Virus record (IMG/VR): IMGVR_UViG_3300046501_000332
Location: 1-48,230 of that record
Reading direction: 5' to 3' (one strand)
Length of the DNA stretch: 48,230 nucleotides
Origin: a virus
The translations under genes and the position numbers were made by a program. This document shows positions 7,247 through 12,566 of this stretch, piece by piece (the first letter of the stretch is position 1; every line of letters starts with the position of its first letter). The notes beneath the pieces were generated by a model. It was not told the DNA's origin. It saw nothing but the letters and a program-made list of their open reading frames with translations, and did not search any database.

Positions 7247-8059
7247 TTACTTGCCGAGCTGGAAACTGCCGATTGTGAGTTTCGCGGCGCCGCCAATCTC
7301 GGATGCCACCACCTGCTTGAACTCTTGCGCCAGGTCTTCGCGCAGCTGTGCTTCACCGATCCAGCGAAGGCGCAGCATCGGTTTATCGCCGCCGGTTAGC
7401 ACAGCGAGCCGAAGCTGGATGGTCTGAGCCTGCAGGCCTTCATATGGGATGACGCGAAACAACAGCTCGGCCGGCAGACCTTCCGCTGATTTGGCTTCGA
7501 TCTGGTCCATAGCCGACCGCGATGCGCTCATGTCGCCCACGACATGCTCGCTTTTGCGGGCTTGCTCTATGGTGATTGAGCGAATCGCCCCGGCGGCGCG
7601 GCGCAGGTCAATGTCTGTCCCATCGGGGGTAATGGCTGCAAGATTAGGCGCCCAGTCTTCGATGAAGTCGCTGAGTTCCTTTTGCGCGTGAGCACGGCTG
7701 GCCGCGTTCTCAAGGGCGATAAAGGCAGCGGTTTTTTTCAGAATCAGCTTCGAATAGAAATCGCCGTGCCCTGCAAGGTTTTGATCCCCCAGGTTGAACA
7801 GCACGACGCACGTCATTTCTTCGCTGTTCACGAAGCCGCCACTATCAGTGCCCGCGTGCGTCAGGGTGTAGTCGGCAAAGTCTTTCAGAGAACTGGTGGT
7901 CATCACGCCACGGAAGCGGCTCCGGTGCTCTTGAAATGCTTCCAGACTATGCACTCGTGCGTCCGCCGGCAGGACCATGGCCGGGTTGAAGGTATCGAGA
8001 TTCTTCGCGTGAGCCAGAACGGCGGTGTCCTGAATGAGCTGAATTGCTTTAGCTTCCAT
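7247..8059 (-). CDS. DUF2303 (YfdQ-like) phage protein
   Basis: A 270-residue protein resembling DUF2303/YfdQ, widespread in early regions of temperate phages. Typical pieces are SLEAFQEHRSRFRGVMTTSSLKDFADY, CVVLFNLGDQNLAGHGDF and the LTRLD-like C-terminal beta-rich part (LRLRWIGEAQLREDLAQEF). No membrane segment or catalytic motif can be named. The ATG is preceded by AAGGAAA in a leader carrying the repeated CTCTCACCACAAGG motif. Biochemical role is unknown for the family as far as I know; a link to replication or recombination is only inferred from position. Confidence 0.8.
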   Translation of the reverse strand: MEAKAIQLIQDTAVLAHAKNLDTFNPAMVLPADARVHSLEAFQEHRSRFRGVMTTSSLKDFADYTLTHAGTDSGGFVNSEEMTCVVLFNLGDQNLAGHGDFYSKLILKKTAAFIALENAASRAHAQKELSDFIEDWAPNLAAITPDGTDIDLRRAAGAIRSITIEQARKSEHVVGDMSASRSAMDQIEAKSAEGLPAELLFRVIPYEGLQAQTIQLRLAVLTGGDKPMLRLRWIGEAQLREDLAQEFKQVVASEIGGAAKLTIGSFQLGK

Positions 8060-8070
8060 TGGATCGGTTT

Positions 8071-8085
8071 CCTTGTGGTGAGAGG
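8071..8085 (-). repeat. Leader repeat CCTCTCACCACAAGG
   Basis: A 15-base sequence identical to 10148-10162 and placed just before the ribosome-binding site of the DUF2303 gene. Shorter matches occur at 8475-8484 and, on the other strand, 11676-11688 and 11743-11756. Confidence 0.6.
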
Positions 8086-8100
8086 AATGGAATTTCGGAA

Positions 8101-8451
8101 TTAGGACTTGGCGTGAATCGGTGCTGCGTTCCGATCAAACAGCTGATCGGCTGCGGGTGTTTCGGGGAACAACGTCAGGCGTCCGCCCTCGCCGACGTAC
8201 ATGGGCGTTTCCATTGCGGTGTCTTCACTTCGACTGCCCCGCTTGGTCGGTACCTTGTAGGCAAGCTTGTGGTTGATCGCGACCTGATGGCTGCTGGCGA
8301 TCTGTTTCAGCGTGAAAGTGACCGTCACTGTGCCGACCTTACTGTTGTCGACCACTCCTGCAGCGACCTCGGATAGGGCATGGCCGATCTGATCGGCAAA
8401 CACGCCGGCGTTAAGTTCGCCGATGAACTCGACGGTGTTGGTTGCTTTCAT
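8101..8451 (-). CDS. Phage early protein of unknown function
   Basis: A 116-residue protein, not recognised at family level. It is predicted soluble, with an N-terminal alpha/beta part (TVEFIGELNAGVFADQIGHALSEVAAGV), a strand-rich centre (TVTVTFTLKQI, LAYKVPTKRG) and an acidic, proline-containing tail that ends with a LFPETPAADQ-like segment. Upstream, AGAAGG lies ten bases before the ATG, and the leader repeats GCACAGCACATG. It sits between a PrtN-like gene and the DUF2303 gene, an order I have seen in other Pseudomonas prophages, so it probably works with DUF2303. Confidence 0.68.
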   Translation of the reverse strand: MKATNTVEFIGELNAGVFADQIGHALSEVAAGVVDNSKVGTVTVTFTLKQIASSHQVAINHKLAYKVPTKRGSRSEDTAMETPMYVGEGGRLTLFPETPAADQLFDRNAAPIHAKS

Positions 8452-8486
8452 GTGCTGTGCCTTCTGTCTAGTGCTGTGGTGAGAAT

Positions 8487-8726
8487 TCAGGCTGCGTTGC
8501 TGCGCTGCATATCGAGGTAATCAGCCAGGTCATGCAGATAAACCACGGGTTGCCCTTTGCTCGATCCGCCTAGGCGGGTCACCTTGAGTTGAATGGCCCC
8601 GGCGTTGATCTTGCGCAGCAGGTACCGGTCGCTTGCGATGTGCGAGAAATAGCGCTCTCTGACCGCACTGAGCGTCGGGCAGGGCGTGGCGAACTCGCTA
8701 CGCAATTGGTTCAAGGTTGTGCTCAC
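8487..8726 (-). CDS. PrtN-like (pyocin activator family) DNA-binding protein
   Basis: A 79-residue protein resembling pyocin activator PrtN (PF11112). The signature is the segment RERYFSHIASDRYLLRKINAGAIQLKVTRL and the end HDLADYLDMQR, which match a winged-helix excisionase/activator-like fold. The start is GTG at 8726 within a GTGA overlap with the previous gene's stop. In Pseudomonas, PrtN activates pyocin promoters after RecA-dependent loss of PrtR; here it may activate late or lytic promoters, but that is inference. It is smaller than classical PrtN and may have only the core domain. Confidence 0.72.
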   Translation of the reverse strand: MSTTLNQLRSEFATPCPTLSAVRERYFSHIASDRYLLRKINAGAIQLKVTRLGGSSKGQPVVYLHDLADYLDMQRSNAA

Positions 8727-9097
8727 GCTGCGTGCTCCCCCGGCCCCTCTGCTGGGGGCAGCAGCTGCAAGCGGATTAATTCGGCCAGCCCTTCCGGTGA
8801 CTTGCCGGTTGCCGTTGCAAGTAGCCTCCCGCGTTCATCGGCAACGACGGCGCCATAGGGACGTTCGGGGCTCTTGGTCGGGGTGACGTAGGCAATCTGG
8901 CCGTCGTGCACTACTGCATCAACCCGACGGAATACCTCGGCTAGTTCGACCGTAACGGGGGGCAATCCCTCCAGCATTGCCAGCGCTTCGGTAGTCGCGC
9001 CAATCAGCGTCGCCCGGCTGATGACGGTAGGGTGGTTCAAGAACATCGGAACCAGTTTCAGGGCGCCCACGGCGTGGGTGATCGCGGTCTGATTCAT
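8723..9097 (-). CDS. Phage early protein of unknown function
   Basis: A 124-residue protein that I cannot assign. The N-terminal half is helical and hydrophobic-patterned (ALKLVPMFLNHPTVISRATLIGATTEALAMLEGLP), the second half probably beta-rich with a proline-bounded end (LLPPAEGPGEHAA). Both ends overlap neighbours by four bases (ATGA at 9094-9097 and GTGA at 8723-8726), which strongly supports that it is translated as part of the early operon. No membrane segment or known motif is visible. Confidence 0.68.
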   Translation of the reverse strand: MNQTAITHAVGALKLVPMFLNHPTVISRATLIGATTEALAMLEGLPPVTVELAEVFRRVDAVVHDGQIAYVTPTKSPERPYGAVVADERGRLLATATGKSPEGLAELIRLQLLPPAEGPGEHAA

Positions 9098-9375
9098 GCT
9101 GCTGCATCCTTGTTGATCTTAGTGACGTTGATCCCAAGCTTTTTTGCCAGCCATTCCACACCTGGCTCTTTCACCATCACGACGGCGTAATGGCGATAGT
9201 TGCTGAGCTTCGGGTTCCAGGTGCTGCGAGTGTCGGAATACAGGTAGCCGCGGTCCCGGTGATGGCTTGCCAGATCGCCGTCCTTGGTCAGGATGTGCAG
9301 ATCGCGCAGCTTGGCTCGGAAGGCTCGCGGTTTGATGCCCAGCACGGCAGCGGTCTGGTCGAGAGTTCGGTTCAT
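9094..9375 (-). CDS. KilAC-like phage antirepressor-domain protein
   Basis: A 93-residue protein resembling the C-terminal KilAC (ANT) domain of phage antirepressors: QTAAVLGIKPRAFRAKLRDLHILTKDG is the typical winged helix, followed by a RGYLYSDTRS-like beta hairpin and a C-terminal VMVKEPGVEWLAKKLGI segment. It lacks the N-terminal Bro/ANT partner domain, so it is a stand-alone DNA-binding module. It overlaps the next gene by ATGA. The ribosome-binding site is weak. It may modulate the repressor or early promoters; no direct evidence. Confidence 0.68.
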   Translation of the reverse strand: MNRTLDQTAAVLGIKPRAFRAKLRDLHILTKDGDLASHHRDRGYLYSDTRSTWNPKLSNYRHYAVVMVKEPGVEWLAKKLGINVTKINKDAAA

Positions 9376-9384
9376 GGGTAGTGC

Positions 9385-9957
9385 TCAGGCTGCGGACCGA
9401 ATGCGCCGAGCGTGCAGCGCATGCAGGATCGTTTCGACCTGGTGATGCAGGCTTGCCAGATCGCCGTCGTTAACCAGCACCAAATCATCCTTGTGAAGCG
9501 ATACACCTGCCTCACTTAGGTGAGGGTTAACTCTCGGTGCGTCGAAGCGCTGGAGATGCACAACCACGCCGCCACGCTTGCGGACAAAGTCCGCCTCGTT
9601 CTCGAACCGCAGGTCGCTGATCACGAAGCTTGGTGCGGGCCACGATGCATTGGCGAGGGCATCAAGATGCTGCTCGGCCAGATCGACCCATAGATTCGCG
9701 CTGACCATGTGGCGCCCCCACTCGGTGCCGAGCAGCTGCATCAGCTGTCGAGGGGAGCGACCCAGCCAGGCAATGGGTTCCTCTTTTGCTGCGCCTTCAA
9801 AATCCTCTGGCGATAGCTGGAAAATCGCCATCAGTGCGTCGCGTAGCGGATCAGCAAAGGCGTAGCACTCGAAGCCGTGTTCGAGTACGAGATGATGCGC
9901 CGTGGTGCTTTTGCCCGTACGGGCAGGGCCGGTGAGACCAATGAGGAGTTGGCTCAT
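9385..9957 (-). CDS. Deoxynucleoside monophosphate kinase
   Basis: A 190-residue P-loop NMP kinase of the phage dNMP-kinase type (T4 gp1-like). The Walker A is GPARTGKST at residues 10-18; a LID/NMP-binding region with RSPRQLMQLLGTEWGR and the conserved VISDLRFENEADF follow. It would phosphorylate dNMPs to dNDPs to feed phage DNA synthesis. The start at 9957 (MSQLLIGLTGP) overlaps the previous stop by ATGA; the frame extends a little upstream but the overlap fixes this start. Substrate range, including any modified nucleotide, cannot be read from sequence. Confidence 0.87.
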   Translation of the reverse strand: MSQLLIGLTGPARTGKSTTAHHLVLEHGFECYAFADPLRDALMAIFQLSPEDFEGAAKEEPIAWLGRSPRQLMQLLGTEWGRHMVSANLWVDLAEQHLDALANASWPAPSFVISDLRFENEADFVRKRGGVVVHLQRFDAPRVNPHLSEAGVSLHKDDLVLVNDGDLASLHHQVETILHALHARRIRSAA

Positions 9958-10139
9958 GCTGCATCCCCTCCCCATGGCGACAAGTCATCAGCCTGATTCC
10001 GCTGGGCGTGACGTTGCTTCGGGATGGTGATGATCAGCAGCCCTGTCCGGCGCTGGATGGCTTCAATTGAGGCTTTTGACGTTGCCGCTGCGGGGTGAAG
10101 GAATACCCTGCAGCGGGTAGCTTGCTGCGCTGTTTGCAT
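9954..10139 (-). CDS. First gene of the leftward early operon, unknown function
   Basis: A 61-residue protein with a basic middle and an acidic tail. The start at 10139 (MQTAQQATRC) follows AAGGTAAA. The sequence SKASIEAIQRRTGLLIITIPKQRHAQ suggests a small helix-strand fold, possibly DNA- or protein-binding; I cannot name the family with confidence. It is the first gene downstream of the leftward operators and shares the leader repeat with the DUF2303 gene. The stop overlaps the kinase start. Confidence 0.58.
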   Translation of the reverse strand: MQTAQQATRCRVFLHPAAATSKASIEAIQRRTGLLIITIPKQRHAQRNQADDLSPWGGDAA

Positions 10140-10147
10140 TGCTTTTA

Positions 10148-10162
10148 CCTTGTGGTGAGAGG
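10148..10162 (-). repeat. Leader repeat CCTCTCACCACAAGG
   Basis: Identical 15-mer to 8071-8085. The terminal AAGG serves as ribosome-binding site for the gene starting at 10139. Confidence 0.6.
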
Positions 10163-10177
10163 TAGACAAGGTAAAAA

Positions 10178-10216
10178 TTAGCAACAGCTAAATAATTATG
10201 CAATAGCAATTGCTAA
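10178..10216. promoter_or_regulatory. Leftward repressor operators (OL)
   Basis: Two palindromic sites: TTAGCAACAGCTAA (10178-10191) and ATAGCAATTGCTAA (10203-10216). The TAGCAATTGCTA core recurs at the rightward control region (11391-11404), so both are probably bound by the S24 repressor at 10620-11330 and control the operon 10139 to 4371. The surrounding sequence is A/T-rich and suits a promoter. Confidence 0.72.
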
Positions 10217-10229
10217 ATTATTTGAGGGG

Positions 10230-10481
10230 TCATTCTTTTTCCGGTACCACCCAAGCTAATTTGACGGAGTCATCCTCAAGCTGCGTCATGTGAACGCCGT
10301 CCGTTTCTGCAATAGCTTCTAGGATGCTTTCCCAGTCTTCTTGCCGCTCGTCCGAAGACTTGCAAATGACCGCTGCGCGAGCCTTCTGTGCTGCTGGCGA
10401 GTTAATGATTTTCTGTAAGCGTGCACCCAGCATTTCGAGTGAGGTTGGGAGAGGCGGGGACTTTGGTTGTTTTGATGCCAT
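10230..10481 (-). CDS. DUF1654-like protein under LexA control
   Basis: An 83-residue protein resembling the Pseudomonas DUF1654 family: LGARLQKIINSPAAQKARAAVI, then ESILEAIAETDGV and a C-terminal DDSVKLAWVVPE. A strong AAGGAGG precedes the ATG at 10481, and a perfect LexA-type palindrome lies 20 bases further upstream (10501-10516). It is thus probably silent until SOS. A small LexA-controlled gene beside a phage repressor recalls antirepressors such as 186 Tum, but there is no sequence likeness that I can claim; the role is open. Confidence 0.78.
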   Translation of the reverse strand: MASKQPKSPPLPTSLEMLGARLQKIINSPAAQKARAAVICKSSDERQEDWESILEAIAETDGVHMTQLEDDSVKLAWVVPEKE

Positions 10482-10500
10482 GGGGTTTCCTCCTTGGTTA

Positions 10501-10516
10501 CTGTATGTGCATACAG
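10501..10516 (-). promoter_or_regulatory. LexA (SOS) box
   Basis: CTGTATGTGCATACAG is a perfect palindrome fitting the CTG-N10-CAG LexA consensus. On the minus strand it overlaps a possible -10 (GATACT) with TTGTTG 18 bases before, upstream of the DUF1654 gene. Confidence 0.85.
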
Positions 10517-10578
10517 TATCCGCGATGGCGTCGGCTCGCAACAAAAGAGTACGAATGTACTCCTGTGAGTAGTGAGCG

Positions 10579-10603
10579 AAAAAAAACCCGCATAGAGCGG
10601 GTT
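10579..10603 (-). terminator. Rho-independent terminator of the repressor gene
   Basis: On the minus strand, AACCCGC and GCGGGTT (10597-10603 and 10585-10591) form the stem, followed by a run of eight T. It lies 17 bases after the repressor stop codon. Confidence 0.82.
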
Positions 10604-10619
10604 CTTGGAAATATCAGGA

Positions 10620-11330
10620 TCAAAGTTTTCTAGCATTCCAGACCATGAGTACTCGGGCGTGGATGTGAATTTTCTCCAGGTCTACACCATCGATCATGAT
10701 TGCCGGGTACACAGGGTTGTCAGAGATCATGCGCAGCGTTCCGCCGGTCATGCGCTGTAGACGCTTGATAAATAGGTCTCCATCGAGGGTGAACGCGTAG
10801 ACAGCGTCGGTTCGAATCGTCGTTATTCCCTTGTCCACCAGCAGCGCGTCGCCGTCCCTAAACGTAGGGTCCATGCTGTCACCATCGCCAGTGATGATGG
10901 CAAGGTTTTCCAAAGCGGAATACGCCAGCCCTTGGGATTTAAGCCAGTCAGAATGGACTGTCAGATCTCGTATCACCTCGATTTGGTGACTTGGGGTGTG
11001 GCCCGGCCCCATCGATCCCGCCACATTGAGATGGGGGATCGTGACGAACCCGAGCGCCTCCATAACCCGCTTTTTGGGGAGTGGGTTGGCTGACGGAACT
11101 GGTGTCAACGCTTGCGCTTCGTCTGTGAATGGTGGGCTCACCAGCGAGCCCTTGGGAAGTCCGATTTTCTCTTCAAGGTTCGCCGCAGCCTTCTCGCCGA
11201 GCTTCCTGTGTCCATTCAGAAGTTGTGACAAATAGGAAGCATCCAGCCCGTGAAGGTCGGAAAAGTCTTTTTGGCTGAGGTTGCCCATCACCCGTCGCAG
11301 AGCTGCTGTTCGCTGTGTGCTGATATCCAT
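10620..11330 (-). CDS. cI: S24-type phage repressor (CI/PrtR-like)
   Basis: A 236-residue repressor maintaining lysogeny. Residues 8-60 form a helix-turn-helix (SQKDFSDLHGLDASYLSQLLNG); residues 95-230 a LexA-like S24 peptidase domain with cleavage-type bond Ala104-Gly105, nucleophile Ser152 (GDSM) and Lys189 (FIKRLQ), so RecA-stimulated self-cleavage is expected. The start at 11330 is chosen because it begins MDISTQRTAALRR right at the HTH; a longer frame to 11357 lacks a ribosome-binding site. It is divergent from the Cro-like gene, with the operators between. Confidence 0.92.
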   Translation of the reverse strand: MDISTQRTAALRRVMGNLSQKDFSDLHGLDASYLSQLLNGHRKLGEKAAANLEEKIGLPKGSLVSPPFTDEAQALTPVPSANPLPKKRVMEALGFVTIPHLNVAGSMGPGHTPSHQIEVIRDLTVHSDWLKSQGLAYSALENLAIITGDGDSMDPTFRDGDALLVDKGITTIRTDAVYAFTLDGDLFIKRLQRMTGGTLRMISDNPVYPAIMIDGVDLEKIHIHARVLMVWNARKL

Positions 11331-11350
11331 TGCGCAATCATCCATGCGCG

Positions 11351-11404
11351 TTAGCAAACAGTAAATTACGGTTTGCTATTGCGTTGCTAATTAGCAATTG
11401 CTAA
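11351..11404. promoter_or_regulatory. Repressor operator region between cI and cro (OR)
   Basis: Contains an inverted repeat TTAGCAAAC (11351-11359) / GTTTGCTA (11371-11378), then overlapping perfect palindromes TTGCTAATTAGCAA (11384-11397) and TTAGCAATTGCTAA (11391-11404). The last is nearly identical to the site at 10203-10216. The layout of several half-sites around TAGCAA suits cooperative CI/Cro binding over two divergent promoters. Confidence 0.8.
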
Positions 11405-11429
11405 TCTCGCTTCTCAATAGGAGGTGCAT

Positions 11430-11657
11430 ATGACTCTGCACGAATATTTAAAGGGTTTTGATAAGCCAGCTCTCGAAGAGTTTGCGAGGCGCTGTGACAC
11501 AACCGTGGGGCAGCTGAGGCAGGTGTCCTACAACAATCGGCGCGCGGGTGCCGCACTGGCAGTCAGCATCGATCGAGAGTCCAAAGGGTCGGTTACCTGC
11601 GACCAGTTAAGGCCAGACATTGACTGGGCATACCTGCGGCATTCATTAGCAGCTTAG
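11430..11657 (+). CDS. Cro-like / YdaS-type helix-turn-helix protein
   Basis: A 75-residue DNA-binding protein divergent from cI. LHEYLKGFDKPALEEFARRCDTTVGQLRQVSYNNRRAG matches the YdaS/Cro HTH pattern, with CDQLRPDIDWAYLR as the conserved C-terminal part. A perfect AGGAGG lies five bases before the ATG at 11430. It would compete with CI for the operators and switch to lytic growth. It is followed by 224 bases without a gene holding leader-type repeats. Confidence 0.85.
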   Translation: MTLHEYLKGFDKPALEEFARRCDTTVGQLRQVSYNNRRAGAALAVSIDRESKGSVTCDQLRPDIDWAYLRHSLAA

Positions 11658-11675
11658 AACTACCGGGCCGGGGCT

Positions 11676-11756
11676 CTCTCACCACAAGTATCCCCCCGAC
11701 CCAGACAGGCAGCGCATTGCGCTGAAGCTCCACCGACCGGGTCCTCTCACCACAAG
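11676..11756 (+). repeat. Two further copies of the CTCTCACCACAAG leader motif
   Basis: Copies at 11676-11688 and 11743-11756 lie, in the opposite orientation to those at 8071 and 10148, in the gap between cro and the CII-family gene. A GCACAGCACAT like that before two leftward genes follows at about 11803-11813. No gene or clear terminator is visible in 11658-11881. Confidence 0.5.
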
Positions 11757-11881
11757 AATCGTCCGGTCGACTCGAAAGACATGCGTGCCGCACAGCACGT
11801 TTAGCACAGCACATCGGTCGTGGTCGTAGGATAGGGCGTGCCCGTTTCTATGGCTACACCGTAAACGGGGATTTTACGGTT

Positions 11882-12370
11882 ATGAGTCGCTCAGATCTTT
11901 TGCCGGACGCAGGTCCGGTTCTTACATTGCGCCAAGCCCTTTACCGCGCGGGCCGCGATTACAAGGGTGGTCTTACCGCCCTGGCCTTCGAAATGGTGAT
12001 CGAAAACGACGCCCTTCAAAAGAAACTCAAGCTGGATGAAGAGCGCCGCTGGCTGTCACCTGATGAACTTGAAGAGGTCATTAGACTGACTGCCGATCCG
12101 CGCCTGCTCGACGCACTAATGCGCCCAGCGGGAGCGGTCTGGTACCGACCGATCCCAGTCCCAGCGACCTGCCAGGCTTTGAAGGCGGTAGGCAAGCTGC
12201 TTGAAGAGTCAGGCGAGTTCGTTGCCTGCATGCACGACGGTGCCGCTGACAACGTGTGGGAGCCGCATGAGGTTGCTGCGCTGGAAAAGCAGGGCATGGA
12301 TGTAATCCGTGAGGTACTCGGCATCATGGCCGGTGCACGTCAAGCGATGGAGTGCCGAGACAATGGCTGA
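11882..12370 (+). CDS. CII-family phage regulatory protein
   Basis: A 162-residue protein resembling the CP76/YmfL CII-type regulators: LRQALYRAGRDYKGGLTALAFEMVIENDALQKKL matches the DNA-binding N-terminal part, ending in RWLSPDELEEVIRLTADPRLLDAL. The C-terminal half (about 85-160) is helical with ALKAVGKLLEESGEFVA. It would influence the lysis/lysogeny choice or early transcription. It opens the rightward operon and overlaps the next gene by eight bases. Confidence 0.82.
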   Translation: MSRSDLLPDAGPVLTLRQALYRAGRDYKGGLTALAFEMVIENDALQKKLKLDEERRWLSPDELEEVIRLTADPRLLDALMRPAGAVWYRPIPVPATCQALKAVGKLLEESGEFVACMHDGAADNVWEPHEVAALEKQGMDVIREVLGIMAGARQAMECRDNG

Positions 12371-12566
12371 TGTCGCTGATATCGCTAACGATCAAGCCCA
12401 GTATCTGCTGGATGTCGCATTGCAGCGTCGGGCAGCAGCCCCCGTGCGTGCCAGTGCTGAGTTCTGCGAGGTTTGTGACGACCCGATCCCGCTGTTGCGG
12501 CAGCAGAAGGTGGCAGGTTGCCAAACCTGCGTCAGCTGCCAAGCGTTGCGGGAGCGGCGGAAATGA
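12363..12566 (+). CDS. DksA/TraR-type C4 zinc-finger protein
   Basis: A 67-residue protein with N-terminal helical segment and a C-terminal zinc ribbon: Cys-x2-Cys in CEVCDDPIP and Cys-x2-Cys in CQTCVSC, the DksA/TraR signature. Such small phage or plasmid proteins bind RNA polymerase's secondary channel and alter host transcription, as TraR does without ppGpp. The stop overlaps the primase ATG (ATGA at 12563-12566). The family call is good; an effect on transcription is inferred. Confidence 0.86.
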   Translation: MADVADIANDQAQYLLDVALQRRAAAPVRASAEFCEVCDDPIPLLRQQKVAGCQTCVSCQALRERRK

